A stretch of DNA of 64,000 nucleotides from Peribacillus deserti (GTDB lineage: Bacteria; Bacillota; Bacilli; Bacillales; DSM-1321): positions 173,458-237,457 of the forward strand of contig NZ_PGUY01000002.1 of NCBI RefSeq assembly GCF_002863585.1, read 5' to 3'. The notes beneath the pieces are model-generated. The model did not search any database and was not told the DNA's origin. It saw only the letters and a program-made list of their open reading frames with translations. Both the position numbers and the translations under genes were made by a program. This document shows, piece by piece, positions 63,367 through 64,000 of the stretch. Numbering within the stretch: position 1 is the stretch's first letter; the number at the start of each line of letters is the position of its first letter.

Positions 63367-63828
63367 TTGAGATTAAGAGGTTTAGGCGTATTTATCCTTT
63401 TTCTGTTTCTATTTGGATGCTCGGATAAGCCTAATACGGTGGAATTAGAGCAGGTTGAAACAACAAAGGAATTAGATGATGAGGAAACCGTTGATAAACG
63501 ATTTATAGGCGGGGTAAGTAAAAAGGAAAATGATAAAGAAATAAAAGGTTTTCCAAACAGAGATGGTTTCATTAGTATTAATGATTTTAAGTCTATTTTT
63601 CAAGTTGGTATGCGTACGAGTGATTACAATACAAAGTTAAAAGATTTGAGTACAATGAAAAAGGCTGTCTTAGTAGAATCATTAGAGAACAAAAACAAAA
63701 AGTACACTGGGGTGTTTATAGATTGTATTGAGTTATCAGACGGGGTAATGGCAGTTGGTATTACCAATAAGGTAACTGGCTATTGGGAATTTAATTCCGT
63801 TGATGAAGTAAGATTAGAGCAGAGATAA
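63367..63828 (+). CDS. Hypothetical lipoprotein, 153 aa
   Basis: TTG start with GGGAGGT before it. MRLRGLGVFILFLFLFGCSDKP is a lipoprotein signal (lipobox LFGC, Cys18), followed by an acidic linker and a small domain (ISINDFKSIFQVGMRTSDYNTKLKDL...VTGYWEFNSVDEVRLEQR). Last gene of the small membrane-protein group. No family recognised. Confidence 0.75.
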   Translation: MRLRGLGVFILFLFLFGCSDKPNTVELEQVETTKELDDEETVDKRFIGGVSKKENDKEIKGFPNRDGFISINDFKSIFQVGMRTSDYNTKLKDLSTMKKAVLVESLENKNKKYTGVFIDCIELSDGVMAVGITNKVTGYWEFNSVDEVRLEQR

Positions 63829-63846
63829 GTATGTTCTCCTCAAGAG

Positions 63847-63866
63847 CTGCTTTCGAGCAGTTTTTC
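63847..63866 (+). terminator. Terminator after lipoprotein gene
   Basis: CTGCT-TTCG-AGCAG stem with T-run; a second hairpin CTACC-ATTC-GGTAG with T8 follows at 63903-63930. Confidence 0.8.
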
Positions 63867-64000
63867 TAGTTTCATTAACGGATGCGTTAGTTTAAGATTG
63901 GTCTACCATTCGGTAGTTCGATTTTTTTTAAATTAAAGGGGCAGCATTCCTGTAATGAATGAAAATGAGGTTTGAATAAAAAAATAACCTCTTGGTAGAA

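Noticed and set aside
1..64000. CRISPR arrays, tRNA or rRNA genes
   Set aside because: No repeat-spacer pattern, tRNA cloverleaf or rRNA segment was noticed on reading either strand.

Overview
The window looks like chromosomal DNA of a Bacillaceae Firmicute (Bacillus sensu lato). Supporting points are Gram-positive gene content (teichuronic acid operon, LytR-CpsA-Psr proteins, lipoproteins, SdpR/SdpI, a type VII-like helical partner protein), strong AGGAGG ribosome sites, many TTG/GTG starts and low G+C. No rRNA, tRNA or CRISPR array was seen. || Layout. (1) 1-15974: a visibly A/T-rich capsule or exopolysaccharide locus on the + strand. It holds a UDP-N-acetyl-L-fucosamine pathway (capE-capF-capG), glycosyltransferases, a Wzy-like polymerase, a Wzx flippase, a TupA-like ATP-grasp protein, UDP-glucose dehydrogenase and UDP-glucuronate 4-epimerase. 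One glycosyltransferase is frameshifted, and a decayed 5' piece of a second ugd lies inside the locus. (2) About 16000-23600: a graveyard of mobile DNA. It has a chimeric, broken IS21-family element, a decayed dnaB-type helicase gene, and an insert on the - strand with phage structural remnants and an intact acyltransferase. The insert is bounded by a second copy of the dnaB 3' end. (3) 23600-36700: accessory genes. These include two paralogous 53-54 aa proteins around a VanZ-like gene, microproteins, a GH16-like pseudogene, a candidate type VII secreted lipase toxin cluster with a divergent lipoprotein, a frameshifted Ig-like surface protein, a secreted 5'-nucleotidase and an LCP gene. (4) 36900-47400: the complete tuaABCDEFGH teichuronic acid operon followed by a small membrane protein and gtaB. 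Both transcription units are preceded by TTAACA-like repeats that resemble PhoP boxes. (5) 48290-51766: a sugar ABC transporter (binding protein and two permeases, no ATPase) behind a cre-like site. (6) 51800-64000: a second LCP gene, more microproteins, a secreted esterase, a VOC protein, an acyltransferase, a parallel beta-helix protein, an sdpR-sdpI pair and a run of small membrane proteins and lipoproteins. || How the genes fit together. Most of the window builds or modifies the cell surface. GtaB makes UDP-glucose and TuaD or Ugd oxidises it to UDP-glucuronate. The tua operon then makes the phosphate-free wall polymer, the front locus makes a FucNAc/uronate capsule, and LCP proteins probably attach polymers to the wall. 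|| Two features stand out. One is a compact reverse-order lipase toxin cluster (27865-29742). The other is a family of palindromic GGGGACAGTCCCC repeats seeded through 43.4-55.8 kb. Several genes carry frameshifts, some at homopolymers, so raw reads should be checked before calling all of them pseudogenes.
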